Below are positions 33,832 to 42,660 of a DNA stretch of 64,000 bases, piece after piece (the stretch's first letter is position 1; every line of letters begins with the position of its first letter). The notes under the pieces were generated by a model. The model saw only the letters and a program-made list of their open reading frames with translations, was not told where the DNA came from and did no database searches. This DNA is from Actinomycetes bacterium. GTDB taxonomy: Bacteria > Actinomycetota > Acidimicrobiia > Acidimicrobiales > Aldehydirespiratoraceae. Made by a program: the position numbers and the translations under genes. The DNA is taken from contig JAJRXC010000081.1 of the NCBI GenBank assembly GCA_024276495.1, forward strand, positions 1 to 64,000. The letters are read 5' to 3'.

Positions 33832-34542
33832 CTGACTTCGTCGTCCACGGTCGTCGCTCTCGAGGAGCGGCTCGGGTATCGGTTCACCGATCCCGCGCTG
33901 CTGATGGTCGCGCTGTCCCACCGGTCGTGGTGTTCGGAGAACCCCGGCGCGCCGTCGAACGAACGACTCGAGTTTCTCGGCGACGCCGTTCTCGGTCTCG
34001 TGGTCACCGATTTCCTGTACGCCCGTTTTCCCGATCAGCCCGAAGGACAGCTGGCCAAGACCCGCGCCTCGGTGGTCAACGCCTCGTCGCTGGCCGAGGT
34101 CGGTGTCGCCCTCGGACTCGGCGACGACCTGCGTCTCGGCAAGGGTGAGGACGGATCGGGCGGACGCGAGAAGGCCTCGATCCTCGCCGACGCGGTCGAG
34201 GCGGTCATCGGTGCGGTGTATCTCGACGGTGGACTCGACGCGGCCCGCACCCTCGTTCTCGGCCAACTTGATCGGCGCATCTCCGACGCGGCCAGCCGAC
34301 CCGGCGCCCGTGACTACAAGACCCGCCTCCAGGAGGTCGCCGCGGCCGATGGCGAGGAGCCACCGGTCTACGTGATCTCCGAGAGTGGGCCCGATCACCA
34401 CAAACGGTTCGAGGCGTCCGTCTCGATCGGCGACGTCGTGAGGGGAACCGGCGACGGCTCCTCCAAGAAAGAGGCGGAGCAACGGGCGGCCCGGGCCGCC
34501 TGGGAAGCCCGCGCCCGCGAGGATGGAGCATCCGATGTTTGA
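33832..34542 (+). CDS. rnc: Ribonuclease III with a probable CTG start
   Basis: Double-strand-specific RNase for rRNA and mRNA processing. The catalytic signature NERLEFLGDAVLGLV, the second acidic site KASILADAVEAVIGAVYLDG and a C-terminal dsRNA-binding domain (DYKTRLQEVAA, GDGSSKKEAEQRAARAAWEA) are intact. The conserved first helices LEERLGYRFTDPALLMVALS lie upstream of the only ATG (33904). In that frame no ATG, GTG or TTG is found back through the end of acpP. CTG at 33832, 5 nt after the acpP stop, would give 236 aa of normal length. The alternative ATG would remove 24 conserved residues. Confidence 0.88.
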   Translation: MTSSSTVVALEERLGYRFTDPALLMVALSHRSWCSENPGAPSNERLEFLGDAVLGLVVTDFLYARFPDQPEGQLAKTRASVVNASSLAEVGVALGLGDDLRLGKGEDGSGGREKASILADAVEAVIGAVYLDGGLDAARTLVLGQLDRRISDAASRPGARDYKTRLQEVAAADGEEPPVYVISESGPDHHKRFEASVSIGDVVRGTGDGSSKKEAEQRAARAAWEARAREDGASDV

Positions 34543-35368
34543 GTTGCCCGAAGTCGAGACGGTTCGCCGTGACCTCGACCGTGACCTTGTCGGCAAGAAG
34601 GTGAAGGATGCCGCCGCGATGAGCATGAAGGTGCTCGGTCGCTACAAGAACCGGAAGGCGTTCACCTCCCAACTCGAAGGGATGAAGATCACCGCCGTCG
34701 AACGCCGCGGCCTGTTCATCACCATCGTTCTCGACGGCGACTCGACCCTCGTCGTCGACCTCGGCTCGACGGGGTCGCTGCGCCGCCACGCCAACAAGGA
34801 CCCGATCGATCCCGACACCGAGATCGTCATCACGTTCACGCAGCACGGACAGCTGCGGTTGCTCGACGCGCAAGGGACGGCTTCGGCGTTCGTCGTCGAC
34901 ACCGACGCGCTGGCCGACGAGATTCCGGAGCTCGACGGCTACGGCCTCGATCCGGTCGACGAGCCGGTGTCGTGGACCGCCTTCGGACGAACCCTGCTCC
35001 AGACCCACACGAAGCTGAAGACGCTGCTCACCGACTCGTCGTTCGTCGTCGGAATCGGCGACATCTACGCCGACGAGATCCTCTACCACGCCGGTCTGCG
35101 TCACGACCGTTTCAGCGATTCACTGTCGAGCCAGGAGATCCGCCGACTGCACCGGTCGCTGGTCGGCACGCTGCACGACGCCATCAAGTACCGCGGGACG
35201 TCGGTGGAGGCCCGACCGTTCGTCGATCCGTTCGGTCAACCCGGGGAGTACGCGACCCATCTCGAGGTGTGGGGAAAACACGGCGACCTGAGTGGTCGCA
35301 GCCGGCTTCCGATCAAGCGGGTGAAGTTCGCCGGATCCTGGACCTACTACTGCGACACGCAGGTCTGA
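34535..35368 (+). CDS. Degenerate MutM/Fpg-family protein
   Basis: 277 aa in the mutM position between rnc and smc, and similar to Fpg along its length (ELPEVETVRRDL, DLGSTGSLRRH, GIGDIYADEIL, YRGTSVEARPFVD). Key residues are altered: the catalytic Pro after Met is Phe (M-F-E-L-P), the beta-hairpin Lys region RRAKY reads RRGLF, GNIYA reads GDIYA, and the C-terminal four-Cys zinc finger keeps one Cys (YYCDTQV). Glu3 is kept. Lyase/glycosylase activity on 8-oxoguanine is therefore doubtful; a DNA-binding or altered repair role is inferred. GGAG 7 nt upstream selects this ATG over 34523. It overlaps rnc by 8 nt. Confidence 0.82.
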   Translation: MFELPEVETVRRDLDRDLVGKKVKDAAAMSMKVLGRYKNRKAFTSQLEGMKITAVERRGLFITIVLDGDSTLVVDLGSTGSLRRHANKDPIDPDTEIVITFTQHGQLRLLDAQGTASAFVVDTDALADEIPELDGYGLDPVDEPVSWTAFGRTLLQTHTKLKTLLTDSSFVVGIGDIYADEILYHAGLRHDRFSDSLSSQEIRRLHRSLVGTLHDAIKYRGTSVEARPFVDPFGQPGEYATHLEVWGKHGDLSGRSRLPIKRVKFAGSWTYYCDTQV

Positions 35369-35437
35369 CGCGGCGCAGGCGGCGAGATCCACAGGCTTTC
35401 CACAGGGTTGGGACTACACAGATGTAATTCGGGTTGC

Positions 35438-35443
35438 TACCGT
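35438..35443 (+). promoter_or_regulatory. -10 hexamer TACCGT for smc
   Basis: TACCGT lies 8 nt before the smc ATG. Upstream, AGATCCACA and CTTTCCACA (35390-35406 region) resemble DnaA boxes at 7/9 and 8/9 positions of TT(A/T)T(C/A)CACA, so replication-linked control is conceivable. Confidence 0.4.
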
Positions 35444-35451
35444 TCGACCCA

Positions 35452-38400
35452 ATGCATCTGAAGAACCTGACCCTGAAGGGCTTCAAGTCGTTCGCCGACA
35501 CGGCCTCGATCGACCTCGAACCCGGGGTCACCGTCGTCGTCGGCCCCAACGGTTCGGGCAAGTCGAATGTGGTCGACGCGATCGCGTGGGTGCTGGGTGC
35601 CCAGGCGCCCACCGCGGTGCGGTCGGGGAAGATGGACGATGTGATCTTCGCCGGCACCACCGGACGGGCCGCCCTCGGTCGGGCCGAGGTGTCATTGACC
35701 ATCGACAACCATTCGGGAACGCTCCCCGTCGAGTTCAACGAGGTGAAGATCACCCGGACCCTCTTCCGGTCGGGCGACTCGGAGTATGCGATCAACGGGG
35801 TGCCCTGCCGGTTGCTCGACATCACCGAGCTGTTGAGTGACGGTGGCGTCGGGCGCGAACAGCACGTGATCGTCTCGCAGGGCCAGATCGACGCGGTGCT
35901 CAACGCCCGCCCCGAGGACCGCCGAGCCATCATCGAAGAAGCAGCCGGCGTCTTGAAGTATCGCAAACGCAAGGACCGCGCCGAACGGCGCCTCACCGCC
36001 TCCGACGCGGATCTCACCCGGGTCAAGGATCTGATGCGCGAGGTCCGTCGCCAGCTCCGGCCGCTCGAGAAGCAGGCCGAGGCGGCCCGCCGCCACGGCG
36101 ACCTCATCGAGGAGCTCACCGGGTTGAGGATCCACCTCGCCGGCCGCGAGATCGACGACCTCCGGTCGGCGCTCCACACCGTCGGTGAGCTGAGGACGGC
36201 GCGTGCGGAGACCGAGCAGTCGACGAGGGCCGAGCTCGAACGCCTGGCCGCGGAGGTCGCCGCGGACGAACGCCGTCTCGCCGACCACGGTGGCGACGAT
36301 CTCGGCGACGCGCTGGTCCGGCTCGAATCGATGCGCGAGCGGGCCCGAGGCCTGTCCGCGGTGCTGGCCGAGCGTCGTCGCGGTGTCGACCGCGAGCGGG
36401 CCGCGTTCACCGACCGTGGCGTCATCGCCAATCTCGAGGCCGAAGCCGCCCGGTCCCGTGAGGATCTCGAGCGGGTCGAGGCCGAGCTGGCCGAGCTGAT
36501 GCCCGACATCGAACGGCTCGAGTCGAGCGAGCGCGAGCTGGCCGCCGACCGGGCCGCCTTCGAAAGGGAGTGGGGCGACGGTGTCCCGGTGCGGAGCGGG
36601 GTGGCCGCCGAGGTCCGCGGCGAGCTCGGGGTTCTGCGGGCCTCGACCGAACGTGGCGGAAGCGAGCTCGGCCGATTGCAGACCCGGCTCGACGAGCTCG
36701 ACGAGCGGCGCAAGGTCCTCGACCGCGATGCCGTCGATCGTCGGGCCGAGCTGGGCGCGCTCCACGACGAGGAAGAGCCGCTGGTCGCCGCCCTGGAGGC
36801 CGCCGAGGCGGCCCGTCTCGCCGCCGAGGACGCGCTCGCGGCGAAGATCGCCGCCCACGCCGATACCGAGGCCGATCATCGCCGCTGGACCGCCCGGGCC
36901 GAGGCCCTGACCCTCGCCCTCGACGAGGCCCGCGCCGACGCCGGCGCGGCCCGCCTCGCCGACATCGACGGTGTCATGGGAACCCTGCTCGATCTCGTCG
37001 CGGTCGACGACGGTTGGGAGGCGGCATTCGAATCGGCGATCGGGGAGGCCCTCGGCGCCGTCATCGTGCGAGACCCCGACACGGCGCGGCGCTCGCTCGA
37101 ACGGTTGAGCGACCGCGACGCGGTCGGCGCAGTCCTCGCACTGGGTGGTCCCGATGGTGGCGCCCCCGCCGGTCCCCGGTCGATCCGGGCCCGGGTTCGG
37201 GGAACCGAACCGGGTGTCGATTCCCTGCTCGATGCGCTCGTCGGCCAAATCGACGTGATCGAGGGCGACTGGCGTGCCGCCGCCGACGTCGCGCTCGCTG
37301 ATCCGGCCCGCACGGTGGTCACGAGATCCGGCGATCGATTCGGCCCCGACGGTTGGCGGATCGGCGCGCGAGGCAGCGGCGCGACGGGCGCCGCCCTGGC
37401 CGAGGCACAGGAGAAGGCCACAACGTCGCTGGCGGTCTGTGAATCCGTCGACCGGGAGGTGGCCGCGGCTCGCGACGAGCTCGCCCGCCGGCTCGAGTCC
37501 GCCCGCGACCTCGCGGCGCGGCTCGACGGCATCGATTCGGGGCTCAGCGCCGCCACCGACGCGTTGCAGCGCATCGAGGCCGACCGCCGTGAGGTCGTCA
37601 CCGAGTCCGACGCGCTCCAGAGCCGGGTCGACGAGCTCTCGACCCGGGTCGAGCGCGAACGGTCCCGCGTCGAGGAGTTGGAGGCGAGTCTTCCCCTGCT
37701 CGAGGCCGACGAGTCGGAGTCGATCGAGAAGGGTCGCCGTCTGGCGATCGCCCGTTCCGAGATCGAGACCCGCGCCGCCGCAGTCGGATCTCTGCGCACC
37801 GACATCGAGGTTCGCACCGCGGCGCTCGAAGAGCGCCAGGCGTTCCTGCGGACCCGTCTGGATGAGATCGACACCCGACTCCAACGCGACGCGCAGGAAC
37901 GAGCAGCCGCCGGCGAGCAACGTGAGTCACTCGACCGGACCGCCGCGGTCCTCCAGCGGCTGGCGGCCGCGGTCGCCGATCGAGCCGAGATCATCGATGG
38001 TCGCCTCGGTGATGTTCGTGAGCGGCGGCGTCGACAATCGGTCGCAGCCCGCCAAATCGCCCAGCGCCTCGACGACCTCCGGCGGGCCCGCACCGACGCC
38101 GACACCCGACTCGAGCACCTCCGCGTGCAGTCGGCTCGGGCCGAGGTCGAAGAGGCCGAGCTGCGGACCCGCCTCCAGGGTGCGGTCGAACGGCTGCGGG
38201 CCGAACACGGGCTCGCGCCGGACGTGGCCGTGTCCGCCGAATGCCCCGCCCTCGACGACGGGATCGATGCGCACCAACGGGCGGCGCAGCTGGCGGCCGA
38301 GCTGGAGATCATGGGGCCGGTCAACCCGCTGGCCCTCGAGGAGTACCAGTCGCTGCAGGAGCGTCACGGGTTCCTGCAGGGTCAACTCGACGACATTCGA

Positions 38401-38925
38401 GGGACCCGCCGGGAGCTGGCGAAGGTGATCGCCTCGATCGACGAGGAGATCGTCACCGTGTTCGCGTCGGCCTATGCCGACGTGGCCGTGAACTTCCAGC
38501 AGCTGTTCGAGACCCTCTTCCCCGGAGGTCAGGGGTCGCTCGCGTTGACCACACCCGACGACCTGCTCAACACGGGAATCGAGATCAGTGCCCGACCATC
38601 GGGCAAGAACGTCCGCAAGCTCTCCTTGCTCAGCGGAGGCGAGCGGACGCTCACCGCGCTGGCCTTCCTGTTCGCGGTCTTCCGCAGCCGGCCGTCACCG
38701 TTCTACGTGATGGACGAGGTCGAGGCCGCGCTCGACGATGTCAACCTGCACCGCTTCTTGTCACTCGTGGAGGAGTTCCGCGCCGATGCCCAACTCCTGC
38801 TCGTGACCCACCAGAAGCGGACCATGGAGGCGGGCGACTATCTCTACGGCGTGTCGATGAAGCCGGGTGGATCCAGCCGGGTCGTCAGTGAGAAGGTGGC
38901 GTCTGCGACCGCCGACGTCGCCTGA
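35452..38925 (+). CDS. smc: Chromosome segregation protein SMC
   Basis: 1157 aa. Head: MHLKNLTLKGFKSFADTASI and Walker A GPNGSGKS (31-38), with VIVSQGQIDAVLNARPEDRR (Q-loop side). Two long coiled coils (about 165-480 and 680-960) flank a hinge (about 500-630; GVMGTLLDLVAVDDGWEAAF). The C-terminal head has the signature KLSLLSGGERTLTALAFLFA and Walker B FYVMDEVEAALDD. It condenses and segregates the chromosome with ScpAB, which are not in this window. The ATG is supported by the promoter hexamer and by the family start; the upstream TTG frame was rejected. Confidence 0.95.
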   Translation: MHLKNLTLKGFKSFADTASIDLEPGVTVVVGPNGSGKSNVVDAIAWVLGAQAPTAVRSGKMDDVIFAGTTGRAALGRAEVSLTIDNHSGTLPVEFNEVKITRTLFRSGDSEYAINGVPCRLLDITELLSDGGVGREQHVIVSQGQIDAVLNARPEDRRAIIEEAAGVLKYRKRKDRAERRLTASDADLTRVKDLMREVRRQLRPLEKQAEAARRHGDLIEELTGLRIHLAGREIDDLRSALHTVGELRTARAETEQSTRAELERLAAEVAADERRLADHGGDDLGDALVRLESMRERARGLSAVLAERRRGVDRERAAFTDRGVIANLEAEAARSREDLERVEAELAELMPDIERLESSERELAADRAAFEREWGDGVPVRSGVAAEVRGELGVLRASTERGGSELGRLQTRLDELDERRKVLDRDAVDRRAELGALHDEEEPLVAALEAAEAARLAAEDALAAKIAAHADTEADHRRWTARAEALTLALDEARADAGAARLADIDGVMGTLLDLVAVDDGWEAAFESAIGEALGAVIVRDPDTARRSLERLSDRDAVGAVLALGGPDGGAPAGPRSIRARVRGTEPGVDSLLDALVGQIDVIEGDWRAAADVALADPARTVVTRSGDRFGPDGWRIGARGSGATGAALAEAQEKATTSLAVCESVDREVAAARDELARRLESARDLAARLDGIDSGLSAATDALQRIEADRREVVTESDALQSRVDELSTRVERERSRVEELEASLPLLEADESESIEKGRRLAIARSEIETRAAAVGSLRTDIEVRTAALEERQAFLRTRLDEIDTRLQRDAQERAAAGEQRESLDRTAAVLQRLAAAVADRAEIIDGRLGDVRERRRRQSVAARQIAQRLDDLRRARTDADTRLEHLRVQSARAEVEEAELRTRLQGAVERLRAEHGLAPDVAVSAECPALDDGIDAHQRAAQLAAELEIMGPVNPLALEEYQSLQERHGFLQGQLDDIRGTRRELAKVIASIDEEIVTVFASAYADVAVNFQQLFETLFPGGQGSLALTTPDDLLNTGIEISARPSGKNVRKLSLLSGGERTLTALAFLFAVFRSRPSPFYVMDEVEAALDDVNLHRFLSLVEEFRADAQLLLVTHQKRTMEAGDYLYGVSMKPGGSSRVVSEKVASATADVA

Positions 38926-38950
38926 GCGGTTCGATCACCAGGAGACGACG

Positions 38951-39793
38951 ATGAAGTTCGGGGCTGCCATCTTTCCGACCGCCGACGCGATGCATCCCGC
39001 CGAGCTCGGCCGGGCGCTCGAGGACCGAGGCTTCGAGTCGCTGTGGGTGGCCGAGCACACCCACATCCCGGCGAGTCGCAAGAGCCCGTGGCCCGGCGGC
39101 GCAGAGCTCCCGCAGATGTACTACGAAGCGATGGATCCGTTCGTCGCGCTCACCGCGGCTGCGACCGCGACGACCACGCTGAAGGTCGCGACGGGAATCT
39201 GTCTCGTCGTCGAACGCGATCCCATCGTCACCGCGAAGGAGGTGGCGTCGATCGATCGGATCTCCGACGGGCGTTTCTTGTTCGGGATCGGCGGAGGGTG
39301 GAACGCCGAGGAGATGGAGAACCACGGCACCGCGTTCGACACCCGCTGGAAGCTCGTCCGTGAGCGGGTCGAGGCGATGAAGCAGATCTGGACGACGGAC
39401 CCGGCCGAATACCACGGTGACATGGTCGACTTCGATCCGATCTGGTCGAAGCCCAAACCGGTGCAGGCGCCGCATCCGCCGATCCACGTCGGCGGCGCGT
39501 CTCCCTACGGCCCCCGGCGGGCCGCCCGCTACGGCAATGGGTGGATGCCGATCAACGGGCGCGGCGACATGCTCGAAGAGCTCCCCGTGCTCGCCGCCGA
39601 GTGCGAGAAACGCGGGCGTGACGTCGCCGAGATCGAGCTGTCGCTGTACTTCGCGCCGCCGAACATGGCGGAGGTGGAGCGCCATGCCGAGGCCGGAGTC
39701 GCCCGGTTCATCTTCGGTCTCCCGCCGGCCGGTGCCGACGAGTTGCTCCCGATGCTCGACGACCTGGCCGAGGTCATCGAGGCGGCCGCCTGA
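38951..39793 (+). CDS. LLM-class flavin/F420-dependent oxidoreductase
   Basis: 280 aa, start at the ATG after GGAGACGACG. A TIM-barrel luciferase-like protein: MKFGAAIFPTADAMHPAELG, RGFESLWVAEHTHIPA, TGICLVVERDPIVTAKEVAS, DGRFLFGIGGGWNAEEMENH and PPIHVGGASPYGPRRAARYG match actinobacterial F420-dependent enzymes of this class. FMN use cannot be excluded by motifs. The substrate is unknown. It follows smc by 25 nt but is probably not part of the same process. Confidence 0.86.
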   Translation: MKFGAAIFPTADAMHPAELGRALEDRGFESLWVAEHTHIPASRKSPWPGGAELPQMYYEAMDPFVALTAAATATTTLKVATGICLVVERDPIVTAKEVASIDRISDGRFLFGIGGGWNAEEMENHGTAFDTRWKLVRERVEAMKQIWTTDPAEYHGDMVDFDPIWSKPKPVQAPHPPIHVGGASPYGPRRAARYGNGWMPINGRGDMLEELPVLAAECEKRGRDVAEIELSLYFAPPNMAEVERHAEAGVARFIFGLPPAGADELLPMLDDLAEVIEAAA

Positions 39794-39872
39794 CCGATCG
39801 GCGACGGGGTCGACCGTTCGCCGCACATGCATCCCCCGCCCCCGACGGGCGCGCCCGTGCGATGCTCTCGAC

Positions 39873-40811
39873 ATGAGATGGACCGAAGAGGACATTCCCG
39901 ACCTGCGCGGCCGGGTCGCGTTGGTGACCGGGGCGAACAGCGGAATCGGCTACGAGACGGCCCGGGCTCTCGCCGCGCACGGCGCCCATGTCGTGCTCGC
40001 CTGTCGCAACGCCGAACGAGCGGCCGACGCGCAGACCCGAATCGCGGCGGTGGCGCCGGAGGCGTCGACGGAGATCCTGTTGACGGACATGGCCGACCTC
40101 GACTCGGTCGCCGGATCGGCCGCCCAGTTCTGCGCGGCCCACGAGCGTCTGGACCTGCTCATCAACAACGCCGGACTCATGGCGACCCCGAAGGGTCGGA
40201 CCGCGCAGGGGTTCGAGACCCAGTTCGGGGTCAACCATCTCGGCCACTTCGCCCTGACGGCCGCCCTGCTCGCCCCACTGCTCGCCGCCGGTGAGGGGTC
40301 ACGGGTGGTGTCGGTGAGCAGCACCGCGCACCGGATGGGGAAGATGCGTTTCGACGACCTCATGGGTGAGAAGAAGTACGGCCCGTGGACCGCCTACTGC
40401 CAGAGCAAGCTCGCGAATCTCCTCTTCGTCCGCGAGCTTCAACGCCGGCTCGACGCCGGTGACCACCCGACCATCGCGACCGCAGCCCATCCCGGCGGAT
40501 CGAGGACCGAGCTCGGGCGGGAAAATCCCGGAGGGATGCTCGGACACGGGTTCCGGCTGCTGCGGCCCTTGATCGATGGTGTCTTCTCGCAGTCGGCCGC
40601 GATGGGCGCGCTGCCGACGCTTCGGGCCGCGGTGGGGACCGATGTCGTCGGTGGCGACTACTACGGTCCGGACGGCATCGGCGAGGCGAGGGGGCACCCG
40701 AAGAAGGTCGGAATGACCGCCCGGGCCCGAAACGATGCCGACGCGGCCCGACTCTGGGACGTCTCCGTCGAGCTGACCGGCGCGAGCTACGGCCCCCTCG
40801 CCGAGGTCTGA
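39873..40811 (+). CDS. Short-chain dehydrogenase/reductase
   Basis: 312 aa. Nucleotide-binding motif LVTGANSGIGYETA (TGANSGIG 19-26), LACRNAERA for cofactor preference, LLINNAGLM, the catalytic Tyr-x3-Lys in WTAYCQSKLANLLFVREL, and AAHPGGSRTELG. The layout matches retinol-dehydrogenase/protochlorophyllide-reductase-like classical SDRs that use NADP(H). The substrate is unknown. The ATG lies 6 nt after GATGCT, a weaker -10-like sequence. The long frame before it is antisense-type shadow of the oxidoreductase gene. Confidence 0.85.
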   Translation: MRWTEEDIPDLRGRVALVTGANSGIGYETARALAAHGAHVVLACRNAERAADAQTRIAAVAPEASTEILLTDMADLDSVAGSAAQFCAAHERLDLLINNAGLMATPKGRTAQGFETQFGVNHLGHFALTAALLAPLLAAGEGSRVVSVSSTAHRMGKMRFDDLMGEKKYGPWTAYCQSKLANLLFVRELQRRLDAGDHPTIATAAHPGGSRTELGRENPGGMLGHGFRLLRPLIDGVFSQSAAMGALPTLRAAVGTDVVGGDYYGPDGIGEARGHPKKVGMTARARNDADAARLWDVSVELTGASYGPLAEV

Positions 40812-40838
40812 CGCCGCCGCTTTCGGGGCCGTCGGCCC

Positions 40839-40844
40839 TACCGT
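40839..40844 (+). promoter_or_regulatory. -10 hexamer TACCGT
   Basis: TACCGT is followed by GCCCCC and then the ATG of the small exported protein, a 6-nt spacing consistent with leaderless transcription. Confidence 0.5.
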
Positions 40845-40850
40845 GCCCCC

Positions 40851-41177
40851 ATGGGTCGGAGGACACTCGCGGTCGTGCTCGTCGTGATCGTGATGCTGCG
40901 GGCGTGCGCGGCGAGCCCACCGGAGTTCTGCGACGTGTCGGGTCCGTCGTTGCCGGCGCTCGACGGCGAGAACGACGCGAACCGGTGGCGAGCGCTCGAG
41001 GCGGCCGCCGGGGGATCGGTGCGGGCCGACGTGCAGATGCTGCGGGTGGCCGCCGAACAGATCGAACGATTGGGCCCGGCGGCGGAGTTCGAGCTCGTCG
41101 CCGCCCTGGCGCTTCGTCCCAAGGTGGTCGAGGCGCACGCTCGGGTCGTCGCCCACGCCCGCCGCGCCTGTGGATGA
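40851..41177 (+). CDS. Small exported protein of unknown function
   Basis: 108 aa. The first 20 residues (GRRTLAVVLVVIVMLRACA) form a signal-type segment with Cys18 in an imperfect lipobox (LRAC). The mature part has two further cysteines (FCDVSG and the near-terminal RACG) that could pair, and is mainly helical and Ala/Glu-rich (DVQMLRVAAEQIERLGPAAE). No family is recognised. It is preceded by a clear TACCGT hexamer and lies between the SDR and ferredoxin genes. Confidence 0.6.
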   Translation: MGRRTLAVVLVVIVMLRACAASPPEFCDVSGPSLPALDGENDANRWRALEAAAGGSVRADVQMLRVAAEQIERLGPAAEFELVAALALRPKVVEAHARVVAHARRACG

Positions 41178-41262
41178 GCCGCCCGGCGGGGTTCGCACCG
41201 CGCGTGGCGGTGAGGCATGATGGCGCTTCCGATGTGATGCCCCAGGCACGAAAGGTGACGTC

Positions 41263-41454
41263 ATGAAGATCGTGGTCGACTATGACCTCTGCGAGAGCAA
41301 TGCCATCTGCATGGCGATCGCCCCTGACCTCTTCGAGGTCCGCGACGACGACTTCCTCTACGTGTTGGTCGAGGAGCCGGGGGAGGACCGGCGGTCGGCC
41401 CTCGAGGAGTGCGTGCAGCGCTGCCCGAAGCAGGCCATCTCCATCGCGGAGTGA
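41263..41454 (+). CDS. 3Fe-4S-type ferredoxin (P450 redox partner type)
   Basis: 63 aa: MKIVVDYDLCESNAICMAIA and CVQRCPKQAISI. Cluster ligands are C10, C16 and C54. Position 13, the place of the second Cys in 4Fe-4S ferredoxins, is Asn, as in the variable-position ferredoxins that serve cytochromes P450 in mycobacteria. C50 is an extra Cys. AAAGGTG precedes the ATG. It overlaps the reductase gene by 4 nt, so both are made together. No P450 gene lies in the window. Confidence 0.88.
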   Translation: MKIVVDYDLCESNAICMAIAPDLFEVRDDDFLYVLVEEPGEDRRSALEECVQRCPKQAISIAE

Positions 41455-42653
41455 ATCGTCGTTCGATCACGATCGTCGGCGCGTCGCTCGCCGGCCTTCG
41501 TGCGGCGGAATCGCTTCGACGTCACGATTTCGACGGGGTCATCACCCTCATCGGCGACGAACCCCATGCGCCCTACGACCGGCCGCCCTTGTCGAAGCAG
41601 TATCTGGCGGGGGAGTGGGGGGAGGACCGTCTCGCGCTGACCGGGCCCGAGAAGCTCGCCGAGTACGGTCTGGAGCTTCGCCTCGGCACCCGGGCGACCG
41701 GCTTCGACCTGTCCCGCCGTCGCCTGACCCTCGACGACGGAGAAGATGTCGATGTCGACGGCCTGCTGATCGCGACCGGTGCCCGTTGCCGCCGACTTCC
41801 CGGAACCGAGGACATGGACGGGGTCTTCGTGCTGCGGGGGCTCGACGACTCGTCGGCGCTGCGATCCGCGCTCGACGCCGGCCCGGGTCGGGTCGTCGTG
41901 GTCGGCGGCGGCTTCATCGGCGCCGAGGTCGCGTCGACGGCCCGTGAACGCGGGCTCGAGGTGTCGGTGATCGAGGCGTTGCCCCAGCCCCTCGCCCGGG
42001 TGCTGGGCGAGGAGATAGGCGCCGTGTGTGCCGAGGTGCATCGTGCGCACGGCGTCGATGTCCACACCGGTGTCGGGGTGGAGGCCGTCGATGGCGACGG
42101 ACGGGTCGAGCGGGTCCGGCTGCGCGACGGGCGGGTGATCGAGGCCGACGTCGTGGTGGTCGGGATCGGCGTCGTCCCCAACACCGAGTGGCTCGAGGGA
42201 TCGGGTCTGGAGATCGACGATGGTGTCGTCTGCGACGCGACGTGTCTCGCCGGCCCGGGCGTCACCGCGGCCGGCGACGTGGCTCGTTGGCCGAATCGCC
42301 GATTCGACGAGGTGATGAGAGTCGAGCACTGGGACAATGCCGTCGAGCAGGGCGCCCACGCCGCGCACCGGCTGCTGGTCGACGACGCCGACGCGGAACC
42401 GTTCACACCGGTGCCGTGGTTCTGGTCCGACCAGTACGACCGCAAGATCCAACTTGCCGGACGGATCCGGCCCGATGACGAGATGCGGATCGTGACCGGC
42501 TCGCTGGACGAGCGCAGATTCGCGGCGCTCTACGGCCGGGCCGGGCGTCTGGTGGGTGTGCTCGGGTTCAATCGTCCCCGCCACGTCATGCGCTACAAGG
42601 CGCTCATCGAGCAGGGCGTGTCGTTCGCCGACGCGCTCGCGGCCGACGTGTGA
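41451..42653 (+). CDS. NAD(P)H-dependent ferredoxin reductase (FAD/NAD disulfide-reductase fold)
   Basis: 400 aa from the GTG overlapping the ferredoxin stop. The FAD-binding motif is SITIVGASLAGLRAAESLRR, then PYDRPPLSKQYLAG (ATG-type contact), LLIATGARCRRLPG, the NAD motif VVVVGGGFIGAEVASTARER, and the late FAD motif VTAAGDVARWPN. The C-terminal dimer domain (PWFWSDQYDRKIQLAG) matches rhodocoxin/putidaredoxin reductase-like enzymes. It probably passes electrons from NAD(P)H to the adjacent ferredoxin for an oxygenase encoded elsewhere. Confidence 0.9.
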   Translation: MNRRSITIVGASLAGLRAAESLRRHDFDGVITLIGDEPHAPYDRPPLSKQYLAGEWGEDRLALTGPEKLAEYGLELRLGTRATGFDLSRRRLTLDDGEDVDVDGLLIATGARCRRLPGTEDMDGVFVLRGLDDSSALRSALDAGPGRVVVVGGGFIGAEVASTARERGLEVSVIEALPQPLARVLGEEIGAVCAEVHRAHGVDVHTGVGVEAVDGDGRVERVRLRDGRVIEADVVVVGIGVVPNTEWLEGSGLEIDDGVVCDATCLAGPGVTAAGDVARWPNRRFDEVMRVEHWDNAVEQGAHAAHRLLVDDADAEPFTPVPWFWSDQYDRKIQLAGRIRPDDEMRIVTGSLDERRFAALYGRAGRLVGVLGFNRPRHVMRYKALIEQGVSFADALAADV

Positions 42654-42660
42654 CGCGACC

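Noticed and set aside
33904..34542. rnc starting at the ATG 33904
   Set aside because: It would remove the conserved helix LGYRFTDPALL of the RNase III domain, so an upstream non-standard start was preferred.
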